Assembly: GCF_947492405.1 (NCBI RefSeq) | Contig: NZ_CANLMP010000001.1 | Span: 992,001 to 1,056,000, forward strand | Length of the DNA: 64,000 nucleotides | Direction: 5' to 3' | Source: an uncultured Aquimarina sp. | GTDB taxonomy: Bacteria; Bacteroidota; Bacteroidia; Flavobacteriales; Flavobacteriaceae | In this document: piece after piece, positions 45,681 through 54,987 of the stretch | Position numbering within the stretch: the first letter of the stretch is position 1 | Layout of the letters: the number at the start of each line of letters is the position of its first letter | Program-made: the position numbers and the translations under genes | Notes under the pieces: generated by a model | What the model was told of the DNA's origin: nothing | The model's input: the letters and a program-made list of their open reading frames with translations, nothing else | Database searches by the model: none

Positions 45681-46556
45681 ATGAACTATATACAAGAATT
45701 TAGGAATATCCTACTATCTCAGAATGAAATTGCCAAAAAACAAATTGAACTGGATCACCTGGCTCGAAATAGCTATCCTACCGGCATCCATCCTAATAGT
45801 CAAAAAACCTTTGCATTATTAAAGAAAAAGGTAGCAGAGAAGATTAAGGAACTGGAAGCGAAGTTACCCAATGCCAAAGGCGCAGATAAAAAAGACCTCC
45901 AAGCCCGTATCAAAGAACTAAAAGATGCCCAAAAAGAATTTAAAGTTATTGAACAATCGGATACGATGTATTCTTTTAGATTGAGAAGAGAACCTGAATT
46001 TCTCTATTTTGGAAAAAGTGATGAAGGAACTATTTACTATGATGGTACTTTAAGAGTATTAATTAATGAACTAAAACACGCCTTCCAGTTTGAATCCGGG
46101 CAAATGGAATTTTTAGAAATAGAAAATAAACCCGTACCAGGTTTAACCTATGATGTTTTTGATGAATTAGCCACTTATAAACGACAGTATGCATTTGATG
46201 GAGTATTAAAGATGCGTATTTCATTATCAGAACAGGAAATTTTTGCAGGGGTGAACAGAGTGCTTACAGGTGACAAAAATTTTGGCACAATAGAGATTAA
46301 GCGAATGAAGGATATTAAGGTCGCTGTGATTGCTAAAGTATCTGATAGTTTTGCTTTAGATGGTTTATATCAGAGAATCTCACAGAAAGAACTGGATATT
46401 CATAGCAGTACCAAAGAGGTGTTTAATGCGAACAAAGAAAATAGGTTCGAAAGGATATTAAACATCAGTCTTGGCTCTGCGGATAAGAAAAAACCGTATC
46501 TTGAATACATTAAAGTTTTTATACAGAAAAAACCTATTATCTATGCGAAGTATTAG
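45681..46556 (+). CDS. Orphan polymorphic-toxin-like domain (degenerate metallopeptidase motif)
   Basis: 291 residues from the ATG at 45681 (a TTG at 45669 is less likely). No signal peptide. A basic helical N-terminal third (about 50-95: KVAEKIKELEAKLPNAKGAD) leads into a domain with LRVLINELKHAFQFESGQME and YDVFDELATYKRQYAF. From memory this resembles domains at the C-termini of Bacteroidota Rhs proteins, which have HELKHAYQFE and DExxAYKRQ; here the first His of HExxH is Asn. That suggests an orphan toxin tip or a derivative with altered activity. It ends IIYAKY and overlaps the lipoprotein gene that follows by 14 bases. The toxin call is inference. Confidence 0.55.
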   Translation: MNYIQEFRNILLSQNEIAKKQIELDHLARNSYPTGIHPNSQKTFALLKKKVAEKIKELEAKLPNAKGADKKDLQARIKELKDAQKEFKVIEQSDTMYSFRLRREPEFLYFGKSDEGTIYYDGTLRVLINELKHAFQFESGQMEFLEIENKPVPGLTYDVFDELATYKRQYAFDGVLKMRISLSEQEIFAGVNRVLTGDKNFGTIEIKRMKDIKVAVIAKVSDSFALDGLYQRISQKELDIHSSTKEVFNANKENRFERILNISLGSADKKKPYLEYIKVFIQKKPIIYAKY

Positions 46557-46953
46557 CTTTATGATTTTTCTATTCTTGTTATCAAGTAGTTGTTCTGCTC
46601 AAAGACAAGTTATTGATAAAATATATGAATATTCATATACTAAAGAACCTTCGGTTCTTTATAATAGTATTGATTTTAGAACAGATAGCACTTTGGTTAT
46701 ATCTGGTGGAAGAGGGCAATACTCTTATGGTTGGTTTCCTAATTACAAAGTTTTAAATGATTCAACATATTATGTCTATCATCCTAACCCCAGACCTGCC
46801 GAGTATCCCATAACAGATACCATTATGATCAAAGTACAAATGGATGATGTAAAAAACGATACAATCTACTGGAAAAACGATAAAGAATTTATTTTTAGAG
46901 AACGGCTTTTTAAATTATTTGAATACAAAGGTGTACCGCTAGAAGATCAGTGA
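46543..46953 (+). CDS. Lipoprotein, candidate immunity gene A
   Basis: 136 residues from the ATG at 46543, which gives a lipobox signal MRSISFMIFLFLLSSS with Cys17; a longer frame from 46471 lies wholly inside the previous gene. The mature protein (YEYSYTKEPSVLYNSIDFRT, YYVYHPNPRPAEYPITDTIM) ends in FKLFEYKGVPLEDQ. It overlaps the toxin-like gene by 14 bases, as immunity genes often do. A degenerate copy of its last codons lies at 47571-47603. No family recognised. Confidence 0.65.
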   Translation: MRSISFMIFLFLLSSSCSAQRQVIDKIYEYSYTKEPSVLYNSIDFRTDSTLVISGGRGQYSYGWFPNYKVLNDSTYYVYHPNPRPAEYPITDTIMIKVQMDDVKNDTIYWKNDKEFIFRERLFKLFEYKGVPLEDQ

Positions 46954-46968
46954 AAATAAGTATTATCT

Positions 46969-47559
46969 ATGCGAAGTATTAATTTATTATCATTCTTTTT
47001 ATTATCTCTTTTAGATAATAGTGGTTACGAAGGATACTGTCGAGATGATATAACCGATGAAGGGATATTTATAACTTATTTTTCCGAATCTCTCCGACAT
47101 CACGAAGTTACTTTAAAAAATACAGAATTACGTATAAAAACTTTTCCAAAAGGACTATTCCCTTCTACAGATGTTACTTTTCGACTAAAAAAAATAAATG
47201 ATTCAGTATTTCAAACTATTGCGGAAAACTGTTTGCTTTCTAAATATCCTGATGATAATGCTTTAACAATAGAACAATTTTGTGACAAAAAAATCAAAAT
47301 AATTTCAAAAGATGAATTTTTAATATTAGAAAATTGTGAACCATATTTCAGAAAATCTTATATCGATAGTCTAACTAATAGTGAGTTAATGTTTTCTATA
47401 AATGGGAAATTAAAAAAGAGAATTGAATTAAGCGATGAGGATTCTGTAGTTTTTAAAAAAACAAGACGTAGGCAAGTCAAATGGTGGAAAGGAAAAGAAG
47501 CTTTTGATAAATACGGAGCTATTGGATTATATAGTGTTTTTGAGATAAAACCTAAATAA
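46969..47559 (+). CDS. Candidate immunity gene B
   Basis: 196 residues with a hydrophobic N-terminus (MRSINLLSFFLLSLLDNSGY) but no lipobox Cys. The rest is soluble (ITYFSESLRHHEVTLKNTEL, RLKKINDSVFQTIAENCLLS, KWWKGKEAFDKYGAIGLYSV). It shares no visible homology with gene A beyond the first four residues. Its start lies in a 21-base exact copy of the junction at 46535-46555 (end of the toxin-like gene plus start of gene A), so the upstream copy still encodes IIYAKY and a stop. This implies it once followed its own toxin copy. Confidence 0.6.
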   Translation: MRSINLLSFFLLSLLDNSGYEGYCRDDITDEGIFITYFSESLRHHEVTLKNTELRIKTFPKGLFPSTDVTFRLKKINDSVFQTIAENCLLSKYPDDNALTIEQFCDKKIKIISKDEFLILENCEPYFRKSYIDSLTNSELMFSINGKLKKRIELSDEDSVVFKKTRRRQVKWWKGKEAFDKYGAIGLYSVFEIKPK

Positions 47560-47570
47560 TTTAATTACAT

Positions 47571-47603
47571 GAATACAAAGGTGTTCCTTCAGAGTATCAA
47601 TAA
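47571..47603 (+). pseudogene. Remnant of the 3' end of a gene A-like copy
   Basis: In frame it reads EYKGVPSEYQ and a stop, against EYKGVPLEDQ and a stop at the end of gene A; the first 14 bases GAATACAAAGGTGT are identical at 46921-46934. No start is linked to it. It marks a lost or replaced second copy of gene A. Confidence 0.6.
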
Positions 47604-47729
47604 TTTATCTACTAATTTAAATACATCCTTACACTTTCTGATAAGCAAATCATCTATATTTATCATAAAATACTTCACTTTAATATCGGTTTGATTTAAT
47701 ATCTTTAAACCTAATTAAAGCACAACATC

Positions 47730-48446
47730 TTGAAAAAACGACTATTTAAGCTACTCAAAATATTCTTTGCCAGTTTATTAGTGATTGTTATCTTTTTGGT
47801 AGCGATCCTATACTTTTCATTACACAAAAAGATGCCGGAAGGAACACCGGGAGCAGAAGCTGATAATTTTGCTATGCAGATACAAAAAGCGGTACAGCAC
47901 GATAAATATGTGAATACCGATTATATACGATGGACTTTTCGGAATAAAAATCATTATCTCTGGAATAAAAAATCTGGCACAGTCGAAGTAACCTGGGAAG
48001 GCTATAAAGCTAACTTAGATCTTCTAAACTCTATAAATAGTACAATAACAAAAAACAATGCGCCTATTGATAATCCAGAAAAGGATAAACTACTAGAGAA
48101 AGCCTTGTCGTATTTTAATAATGATTCTTTTTGGGTAGTAGCACCACACAAACTATTTGATGAAGGTGTTACCAGAAAAATAGTTATTCTTGAAGATGGA
48201 TCTAAAGGCTTACTAGTCACTTATAGTTCTGGAGGTACTACACCTGGTGATTCTTATTTATGGAAAGTAGATCAAAATTACCTCCCGAAAAGTTATCAGA
48301 TGTGGGTTTCTTTACTACCAATCGGTGGTATCGAAGCCACCTGGCAGAATTGGACAACTACAGAAAGTGGAGCTTATCTATCTCAAAAACATAAGTTAGT
48401 AGGAATCGGGATTCCCATAAGCAATTTGAGGGCTTGGAATGAATAG
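47730..48446 (+). CDS. Single-span membrane-anchored protein, hypothetical
   Basis: 238 residues from a TTG. N-terminal basic residues and one membrane helix (FASLLVIVIFLVAILYFSL) followed by a large external or periplasmic domain: VNTDYIRWTFRNKNHYLWNK, VEVTWEGYKANLDLLN, FNNDSFWVVAPHKLFDEGVT and KGLLVTYSSGGTTPGDSYLW. I recognise this as a pattern seen in Bacteroidota hypothetical proteins, possibly LolA/LppX-like, but not certain. Not clearly linked to the preceding array. Confidence 0.7.
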   Translation: MKKRLFKLLKIFFASLLVIVIFLVAILYFSLHKKMPEGTPGAEADNFAMQIQKAVQHDKYVNTDYIRWTFRNKNHYLWNKKSGTVEVTWEGYKANLDLLNSINSTITKNNAPIDNPEKDKLLEKALSYFNNDSFWVVAPHKLFDEGVTRKIVILEDGSKGLLVTYSSGGTTPGDSYLWKVDQNYLPKSYQMWVSLLPIGGIEATWQNWTTTESGAYLSQKHKLVGIGIPISNLRAWNE

Positions 48447-48453
48447 TCAGAGG

Positions 48454-48481
48454 TTGATGGTTGATGGTTGATGGTTGATGG
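48454..48481. repeat. Four tandem copies of TTGATGG
   Basis: A 7-bp unit repeated four times without change, in the gap between the convergent genes ending at 48446 and 48552. Such short repeats can slip during replication; no function is visible. Confidence 0.8.
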
Positions 48482-48551
48482 TAATTAACTAAAAAACTTT
48501 AAACTTAATATTTATACTTAATACTCATTACTCTGTACTTAATACTATCTC

Positions 48552-49994
48552 TCAAAACAACAACGACACATAAAATTTAAACAACAAGACCAAAAGTATT
48601 ACAGAGATAATATTTAGAATTAATCCCGCTTTTACCATTTCAGAAACTTTTACATAACCACTGGCAAATACAATCGCATTCGGTGGTGTGGCCATGGGTA
48701 ACATAAATGCACAACTCGCAGCCATTGTTACAGGAATTAATAAATGAAGCATCGGTATATTTAACCCAAGTGCTATTCCAGCCACCACAGGTACAAAAAT
48801 CGCTACCAAAGCTACATTACTCATCAATTCTGTCATAAAAAGCATAAAAACAATCAGTAATAGGGTAACGACTAATAAGCTCAATCCTTTATTGGCGGCA
48901 ATCATATTAGCTACCAATTCTATCAGTCCTGCATGAGATAACCCACTTGCCAAAGCCAATCCACCACCAAAAAGAATAAGGATTCCCCAAGGTAGTTTCT
49001 GAGTATCTTTCCAAACTAAGGTAAACTCTCCTTTACTTAAGCGAAATGGAATCACAAATAACGCAAAGGCTCCCATCATACTAATACCTGTGTCAGATAA
49101 CTTAAGATCCGGAAAAAAGCCATTTATCGTAGTTCTGGAAATCCATAAAAAAATCACTACACAAAAAATAGTAAGTACTCTGCGCTCTGTACGTTTGATC
49201 TTTCCTAGTTTTTTTAATTCTTGATCAATTACATCTTTGGATGCCGAAAAACTTCCAATCCGATTTGGATATATCCATTTTACAATTACAACGTATACAA
49301 TTCCGATCATTAAAACAGAAAAAGGCAATGCCAGTAACATCCAATTCAGAAAAGAGATTTCTATCTGATACTCATTTTCTAAAAACCCTACTAAAACAGA
49401 GTTTGGTGGAGTTCCAATAATGGTCGCCACACCTCCTACGTTAGCAGAAAAAGCAATACCCAACATAATACTTAATGCAAAATTTCGATCATTCTTGGTA
49501 AAACCATCCTCATCATCCACTAATAACTGAATTACGGATAGTGCAATCGGCAACATCACGACTGTACATGCAGTATTACTGATCCACATACTCATAAAAG
49601 CCGTGGCAATCATAAATCCGAGTATGACACGATCTGGGCTTGTTCCTGTGATTTTAATGATAGATAAGGCGATACGTTTATGCAGATTCACTTTTTCTAA
49701 GGCTAACGCCATCACAAATCCACCAAAAAACAGAAATACGATTGGACTCCCATAACTTTGTGAAACGGTTTTTAGGTCTAAAACTCCCACCAGCGGAAAT
49801 AAAATCAACGGTATCAAAGCCGTTACCGATATAGAAACTGCTTCTGTAATCCACCAAACAATCATCCATACCGCTACTGAAAGTACTTTGTCTGCAATTT
49901 CAGAAACTAATACTACCGGAAGATTGATCAACACCAGAAACAATATGGGTCCTGCAATCAGTCCAATTTTTTTAATCAGTGGATAGAGTGTCAT
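48552..49994 (-). CDS. DASS/SLC13-type sodium:dicarboxylate (or sulfate) symporter
   Basis: 480 residues with about 12 membrane segments. Both DASS signature regions are visible: WISNTACTVVMLPIALSVI (first SNT) and the matching SNVALVAIFVPVVAGIALG in the second half, with the paired binding loops ANVGGVATIIGTPPNSVLVG and MLPMATPPNAIVFASGYVKV. These hold the sodium and carboxylate sites. The 174-residue protein gene ends 1 base before its start, so they share a transcript. Substrate is probably a C4-dicarboxylate. Confidence 0.92.
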   Translation of the reverse strand: MTLYPLIKKIGLIAGPILFLVLINLPVVLVSEIADKVLSVAVWMIVWWITEAVSISVTALIPLILFPLVGVLDLKTVSQSYGSPIVFLFFGGFVMALALEKVNLHKRIALSIIKITGTSPDRVILGFMIATAFMSMWISNTACTVVMLPIALSVIQLLVDDEDGFTKNDRNFALSIMLGIAFSANVGGVATIIGTPPNSVLVGFLENEYQIEISFLNWMLLALPFSVLMIGIVYVVIVKWIYPNRIGSFSASKDVIDQELKKLGKIKRTERRVLTIFCVVIFLWISRTTINGFFPDLKLSDTGISMMGAFALFVIPFRLSKGEFTLVWKDTQKLPWGILILFGGGLALASGLSHAGLIELVANMIAANKGLSLLVVTLLLIVFMLFMTELMSNVALVAIFVPVVAGIALGLNIPMLHLLIPVTMAASCAFMLPMATPPNAIVFASGYVKVSEMVKAGLILNIISVILLVLLFKFYVSLLF

Positions 49995-50519
49995 TTATTT
50001 TTTGCTACTTCCGGTGAATTGTTGTGATTTATTACTGAACAGTACATTAAATGTAGTTAAACTACCATACATACGTGTAATGTATTGTTGTAAATCTACC
50101 TTATCCTGATCATCTATCACCTTAGAGCTATTGATTTTTTGTTCCATCACACGGATGCGATCTCGTACCATTACTATTTTATGAAAAAAGGTATCTATCG
50201 GAATTTCTTTAGAAGCAAGATTTGTATCTCCCGGCTCTAATATCATCTTACCACCTTTCCATTTATCAGCAATCGGAACAATTTCGGAGATATCGCTGTA
50301 GCGTTTTAATAATTCTCTAAAGGTTTTTTCTACTTCAAAGAAACTTACCGTATCCACTTCGTCCTCTACTCCATCAATCACCTCAAAATCTTCGTCTACA
50401 TCAATGGTTTCTAATCCATTTTCTATAAAAGTTACCCAATACATTTTTGCAGTTACATTGGTAACTACACCCAATCCATACGTTGGATGTTTTATTCTAG
50501 AACCTATTCCTAATATCAT
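49995..50519 (-). CDS. Conserved small protein with Tudor/CarD-like N-terminal barrel
   Basis: 174 residues. It opens ILGIGSRIKHPTYGLGVVTN followed by AKMYWVTFIENGLETIDV, a small SH3/Tudor-like barrel as in CarD N-termini or UvrD C-termini, and continues with a helical, charged domain (FFHKIVMVRDRIRVMEQKIN, DKVDLQQYITRMYGSLTTFN). Such barrels often bind RNA polymerase or nucleic acid; function here is unknown. It abuts the DASS gene, though a functional link is not apparent. Confidence 0.8.
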   Translation of the reverse strand: MILGIGSRIKHPTYGLGVVTNVTAKMYWVTFIENGLETIDVDEDFEVIDGVEDEVDTVSFFEVEKTFRELLKRYSDISEIVPIADKWKGGKMILEPGDTNLASKEIPIDTFFHKIVMVRDRIRVMEQKINSSKVIDDQDKVDLQQYITRMYGSLTTFNVLFSNKSQQFTGSSKK

Positions 50520-50644
50520 TGGTATTTGTTTTTAAGCTAAAATATAAAAGTATGAGGATTTAACAGATATGATGCAGCAGAAAATCTATTACAAAAAATG
50601 TAATTGAGGAAATTTCCCTATATTCGGACTTCGGCAAACTCACC

Positions 50645-50708
50645 CTTCGACTCCGCTCAGGGTTCGGGGTCGTCAATATCTTTAGTCGAGGGCTGAGCGG
50701 AGTCGAAG
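50645..50708. repeat. Palindromic interspersed repeat, copy 1
   Basis: CTTCGACTCCGCTCAG (50645-50660) and its exact complement (50693-50708) face each other around a 32-base loop that itself folds (GGTTCGGGGTCGTC with a partial match). It forms the 3' end of the broken GIY-YIG gene. Confidence 0.85.
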
Positions 50709-51004
50709 CCCGAAAAATGTGTAATATTAAGACATTCTGCTAAATCATGTAATTCCTCTAAATCACCCTTCATCAATGCCTCCTTTTTAGCTCTACTCCA
50801 ACCCTGCACTTGTTTCTCTCGATAAAATGCAGTGTCAATTCGATTGTATTCTTAATAATACAATCGTTTTACAGGTAGTCTCTTTTTAGTATGGTTTGCT
50901 CCTTCTCCGTTTTGGTGTTGCTTCAATCGCCTATCTAGATCTTTGGTGCTTCCGGTATAATAGCTACCATCACTACATTCTAAAATGTACATATACCCTG
51001 TCAT
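50657..51004 (-). pseudogene. GIY-YIG nuclease-like gene with an internal stop
   Basis: From the ATG at 51004 the frame gives [20 protein letters not shown] (the GIY-YIG core) and [20 protein letters not shown], then stops at 50852-50854 (TAA) right after RLPVKRLYY. The same frame continues EYNRIDTAFYREKQVQGWSR, AKKEALMKGDLEELHDLAE, as in intact UPF0213/GIY-YIG proteins, and ends at 50657 within a palindromic repeat. The expected codon at the stop is Glu (GAA), so a single G-to-T change explains it. Either a pseudogene or, less likely, a sequencing error. Confidence 0.85.
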
Positions 51005-51074
51005 TGATTTGATATTTATGTGTTCATATTATAATGTGTATTATATACGGTATTTGTTACTACGTGTACTCACC

Positions 51075-51132
51075 CTTCGACTCCGCTCAGGGTTCGATAG
51101 TATCTCCATTCGAGGACTGAGCGTAGTCGAAG
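51075..51132. repeat. Palindromic interspersed repeat, copy 2
   Basis: CTTCGACTCCGCTCAG at 51075-51090 pairs with 51117-51132 (one mismatch). A further degenerate right arm (CGAGGACTGAGGCTCTCGAA) follows at 51171-51190. Same family as the 50645 copy; lies 180 bases before uvrA. Confidence 0.8.
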
Positions 51133-51287
51133 TCCAGTAAACTCAGCAGCCACAGAATAGAAGTTTTATTCGAGGACTGAGGCTCTCGAAGTCCGGTTCA
51201 ACTGGAATCACCCTAATTCCCAAAATTATAACAGCTATTTAACAATTGTAAAAGCCAACCCCATTTTACTAAGAGCTATCAAATAAC

Positions 51288-51295
51288 TACATTTG
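51288..51295 (+). promoter_or_regulatory. -7 box of uvrA
   Basis: TACATTTG fits TAnnTTTG and ends 19 bases before the uvrA ATG. No TTG at the normal spacing. Confidence 0.5.
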
Positions 51296-51314
51296 CAATC
51301 TTGGTTAAAAATTT

Positions 51315-54155
51315 ATGGCGATATCAGATGAAAATATAGAGGTTTTAGGCGCAAGAGTTCATAATCTTAAGAACATTGATGTAACCATACCTCGTGAAAA
51401 ATTAGTAGTTATTACCGGACTTTCGGGTTCTGGTAAATCATCACTGGCTTTTGATACAATTTATGCAGAAGGACAGCGTAGGTATATAGAAACATTCTCT
51501 GCCTATGCCAGACAATTTCTAGGCAGCCTGGAGCGACCGGATGTAGATAAAATCGATGGGCTCTCTCCTGTAATTGCTATAGAACAAAAAACAACCAGTA
51601 AAAGCCCAAGAAGTACAGTAGGAACCATTACAGAGATTTATGATTTCTTACGACTTTTGTTTGCTCGTGGAAGTGATGCCTATAGTTATAACACAGGCGA
51701 AAAAATGGTCAGTTATAGCGATGAGCAGATCAAAGACCTAATTCTTCAAGATTTTAACGGAAAAAGAATCAACATCCTGGCTCCTATTGTAAGATCCAGA
51801 AAGGGACATTATCGCGAACTTTTTGAGCAAATAGCGAAACAAGGTTTTGTAAAAGTACGCACCGACGGTGAAATCAAAGATATCACCAAAGGAATGAAGT
51901 TGGACCGTTACAAAATGCACGATATAGAGATCGTTATTGATCGTTTAGCCGTTAGTGACGATAAAGATAATTCTAAACGTTTGATGGAGACTATCAATAC
52001 CGCCATGTATCACGGTGATGATGTATTGATGGTGATTGAGCAAGAATCTCAAGAAGCACGTTTCTTTAGTAGAAATTTAATGTGTCCTTCCAGCGGAATA
52101 TCATATCCCAATCCAGAGCCAAATAACTTTTCATTTAACTCTCCAAAAGGTGCTTGTCCTAAATGTAATGGGATTGGCAACCTATACGAAGTAAATATCA
52201 AAAAAATCATCCCTGATGATTCTAAATCCATTAAAAATGGAGGTTTAGTTCCACAAGGACCACAAAAGAATAATTGGATTTTTAAGCAATTAGAATTAAT
52301 CGCACAGCGCTTTGATTTTAAACTAAGTGATCCCATCAAAAAGATTCCTGCAGAAGCCATGGAAGTCATTCTTTATGGAGGGAAAGAAAAATTCACTGTG
52401 GATAGTAAAACACTGGGAGTTACCAGAGAATACAAAATAGATTTTGAAGGTATTGCCACTTTTATTGATAATACCTACACCAATAATGATTCTACTTCTT
52501 TGAGAAGATGGGCAAAAGATTTTATGGACAATATCCAATGTCCCGAATGTAATGGGTCCAGACTGCGTAAAGAATCCTTGTATTTTAAAGTTGGCGAAAA
52601 AAACATAGCAGACTTGGCTAATATGGATATTAGCGAACTAGCAGAATGGTTTAAAGATCTTCCAGGTCAGTTAAATGAAAAACAAAAGCGAATTTCTGGA
52701 GAAATCCTTAAAGAAATTAATGCTCGATTACAATTCTTAATTGATGTAGGGTTAACATACCTATCCCTAAACCGAAGTAGTAAATCACTTTCTGGTGGTG
52801 AAGCACAACGAATCCGTTTAGCAACTCAGATAGGATCTCAATTAGTTGGAGTGCTTTATATCTTAGACGAACCTAGTATCGGATTACATCAGCGAGATAA
52901 TGAAAAGCTGATCAATTCTTTAGTTCAGCTTAGGGATATTGGGAACTCGGTTATTGTTGTAGAACACGATAAAGATATGATCGAACGAGCGGATCACGTT
53001 ATTGATATTGGTCCTAGAGCGGGAAAACATGGTGGTGAAATTATCAGCGAAGGAACTCCCGAAGACTTAACAAATCACAATACATTAACTGCTGATTATT
53101 TAAGTGGTAAAAAACAAATAGAAGTTCCTGATAAAAGAAGAAAAGGAAACGGTAAGAAAATTTCTTTGACCGGAGCAACCGGAAATAACTTAAAGAATGT
53201 TTCTATTGACATCCCTTTGGGTAAAATGATAGCTGTTACAGGAGTTTCTGGTAGTGGTAAGTCTACTCTTATTAATGAAACGCTCTACCCTATTCTTAAT
53301 GCTTATTATTTTAATGGGGTAAAAAAACCGATGCCTTATAAAAAAATTAAAGGTTTAGAACACGCAGATAAAGTAATTGATATTAATCAATCTCCAATTG
53401 GTCGAACACCCCGATCTAACCCTGCGACATATACAGGAGTGTTTTCTGAAATCAGAACATTGTTCTCTAAAACACCCGAAGCTATGATCCGTGGATATAA
53501 ACCGGGACGATTTAGTTTTAATGTTACAGGAGGAAGATGTGAAACATGCAAAGGCGGCGGTCTACGTGTTATCGAAATGAATTTCTTACCAGATGTTTAT
53601 GTCGAATGTGAAACTTGCCAGGGAAAAAGATTTAATAGAGAAACCTTAGAAATAAGGTATAAAGGAAAATCTATTTCTGATGTGTTAGAAATGACCATTA
53701 ATGAATCCTGTGAGTTTTTTGATCAGATTCCTAAAATATTTAGAAAACTTAAAACTATTAGGAGCGTTGGTCTAGGATATATTACCTTGGGACAACAATC
53801 TACTACCTTATCTGGTGGTGAAGCACAACGTATTAAATTAGCAACCGAATTATCAAAAAGGGACACCGGAAATACTTTTTATATATTAGACGAACCAACT
53901 ACCGGACTTCATTTTGAAGATATAAGGGTATTAATGGAAGTGCTAAATGAATTAGTAAACAAAGGAAACACCGTACTCATAATCGAACATAATCTGGATG
54001 TCGTGAAAATGGCAGATTATATCATCGATATTGGATATGAAGGTGGAAAAAATGGTGGTGAAGTCGTGGCAAAAGGAACTCCAGAAGAAATTATTAAAAA
54101 TAAAAAAAGCTATACCGCAAAGTTTTTGAAGAAAGAATTAGAAATCAGTAATTAA
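51315..54155 (+). CDS. uvrA: Excinuclease ABC subunit A
   Basis: 946 residues. DNA-damage recognition ATPase of nucleotide-excision repair. Two ABC halves: Walker [21 protein letters not shown] and [15 protein letters not shown], signatures [19 protein letters not shown] and [15 protein letters not shown], Walker B with [14 protein letters not shown] and [14 protein letters not shown]. The C-terminal zinc finger is complete ([14 protein letters not shown] with later [10 protein letters not shown]). In the first half only [10 protein letters not shown] is a clean CxxC; the preceding site reads CPSSGISYP, so its first pair is half lost, as I recall also for other Bacteroidota. Confidence 0.98.
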   Translation: MAISDENIEVLGARVHNLKNIDVTIPREKLVVITGLSGSGKSSLAFDTIYAEGQRRYIETFSAYARQFLGSLERPDVDKIDGLSPVIAIEQKTTSKSPRSTVGTITEIYDFLRLLFARGSDAYSYNTGEKMVSYSDEQIKDLILQDFNGKRINILAPIVRSRKGHYRELFEQIAKQGFVKVRTDGEIKDITKGMKLDRYKMHDIEIVIDRLAVSDDKDNSKRLMETINTAMYHGDDVLMVIEQESQEARFFSRNLMCPSSGISYPNPEPNNFSFNSPKGACPKCNGIGNLYEVNIKKIIPDDSKSIKNGGLVPQGPQKNNWIFKQLELIAQRFDFKLSDPIKKIPAEAMEVILYGGKEKFTVDSKTLGVTREYKIDFEGIATFIDNTYTNNDSTSLRRWAKDFMDNIQCPECNGSRLRKESLYFKVGEKNIADLANMDISELAEWFKDLPGQLNEKQKRISGEILKEINARLQFLIDVGLTYLSLNRSSKSLSGGEAQRIRLATQIGSQLVGVLYILDEPSIGLHQRDNEKLINSLVQLRDIGNSVIVVEHDKDMIERADHVIDIGPRAGKHGGEIISEGTPEDLTNHNTLTADYLSGKKQIEVPDKRRKGNGKKISLTGATGNNLKNVSIDIPLGKMIAVTGVSGSGKSTLINETLYPILNAYYFNGVKKPMPYKKIKGLEHADKVIDINQSPIGRTPRSNPATYTGVFSEIRTLFSKTPEAMIRGYKPGRFSFNVTGGRCETCKGGGLRVIEMNFLPDVYVECETCQGKRFNRETLEIRYKGKSISDVLEMTINESCEFFDQIPKIFRKLKTIRSVGLGYITLGQQSTTLSGGEAQRIKLATELSKRDTGNTFYILDEPTTGLHFEDIRVLMEVLNELVNKGNTVLIIEHNLDVVKMADYIIDIGYEGGKNGGEVVAKGTPEEIIKNKKSYTAKFLKKELEISN

Positions 54156-54258
54156 CAAAAATGATGAAAATACATTCTTCAATTTTATAATAAATAAACA
54201 TAAACAACCAATCAAGACTGTATCGGTCAATTAACGAAGCAGTTATAAAATATAATTT

Positions 54259-54948
54259 ATGAGAAAAGAACAACGTCACAAAGGATGGAATGAGATAAAA
54301 ACAAATGATTCATGGGCTATTTTTAAGATCATGGGAGAATTTGTTAATGGATTCGAAAGAATGAGCAAAATTGGACCTTGTGTTTCTATTTTTGGGTCGG
54401 CAAGAACCAAGACAGATGATAAGTATTATCAATTAACTGTAGATGTAGCCCAAAAGATCGTAGAACATGGATATGGGGTTATTACCGGTGGTGGTCCAGG
54501 TATTATGGAAGCAGGTAACAAAGGAGCTCATTTAGGAGGCGGAACATCTGTAGGACTTAATATCGAATTACCATTCGAACAACATGATAACCCATATATT
54601 GATAGTGATAAAAGTTTAGATTTTGATTACTTCTTTGTTCGTAAAGTAATGTTTGTAAAATATTCTCAAGGATTTGTAGTGATGCCCGGAGGATTTGGGA
54701 CATTAGACGAACTTTTTGAAGCGATTACTTTGATCCAAACAAAAAAAATTGCCGTTTTTCCTATTATTTTAGTAAGTACTGACTTCTGGGGTGGACTAAT
54801 GGACTGGGTGAAAAGTACCCTTTTAGATAAATTCGGAAATATTAGTGCTGGAGATTTGGATTTAATTCATGTCGTAGATACACCAGAAGAAGTATTACAC
54901 ATACTAGATAAATTCTATGGAGAATACAATCTAAGTCCGAATTTCTAA
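54259..54948 (+). CDS. LOG-family Rossmann protein (TIGR00730-like)
   Basis: 229 residues. The lysine-decarboxylase-like motif PGGFGTLDELFEAITLIQ is intact, with upstream CVSIFGSARTKTDDKYYQ and VITGGGPGIMEAGNKGAH, a nucleotide-phosphate-binding loop. Members cleave nucleoside monophosphates (cytokinin riboside phosphoribohydrolase activity in LOG); the bacterial role here is not known. It has an N-terminal extension of about 30 residues over the shortest relatives. Confidence 0.92.
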   Translation: MRKEQRHKGWNEIKTNDSWAIFKIMGEFVNGFERMSKIGPCVSIFGSARTKTDDKYYQLTVDVAQKIVEHGYGVITGGGPGIMEAGNKGAHLGGGTSVGLNIELPFEQHDNPYIDSDKSLDFDYFFVRKVMFVKYSQGFVVMPGGFGTLDELFEAITLIQTKKIAVFPIILVSTDFWGGLMDWVKSTLLDKFGNISAGDLDLIHVVDTPEEVLHILDKFYGEYNLSPNF

Positions 54949-54987
54949 AAAAACATCTTTTTTCACACAAACTCAACAAGCTCAACA

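Noticed and set aside
48454..48481. TTGATGG tandem repeats as a CRISPR or regulatory array
   Set aside because: Only four uninterrupted 7-bp units without spacers; simple slippage repeat.
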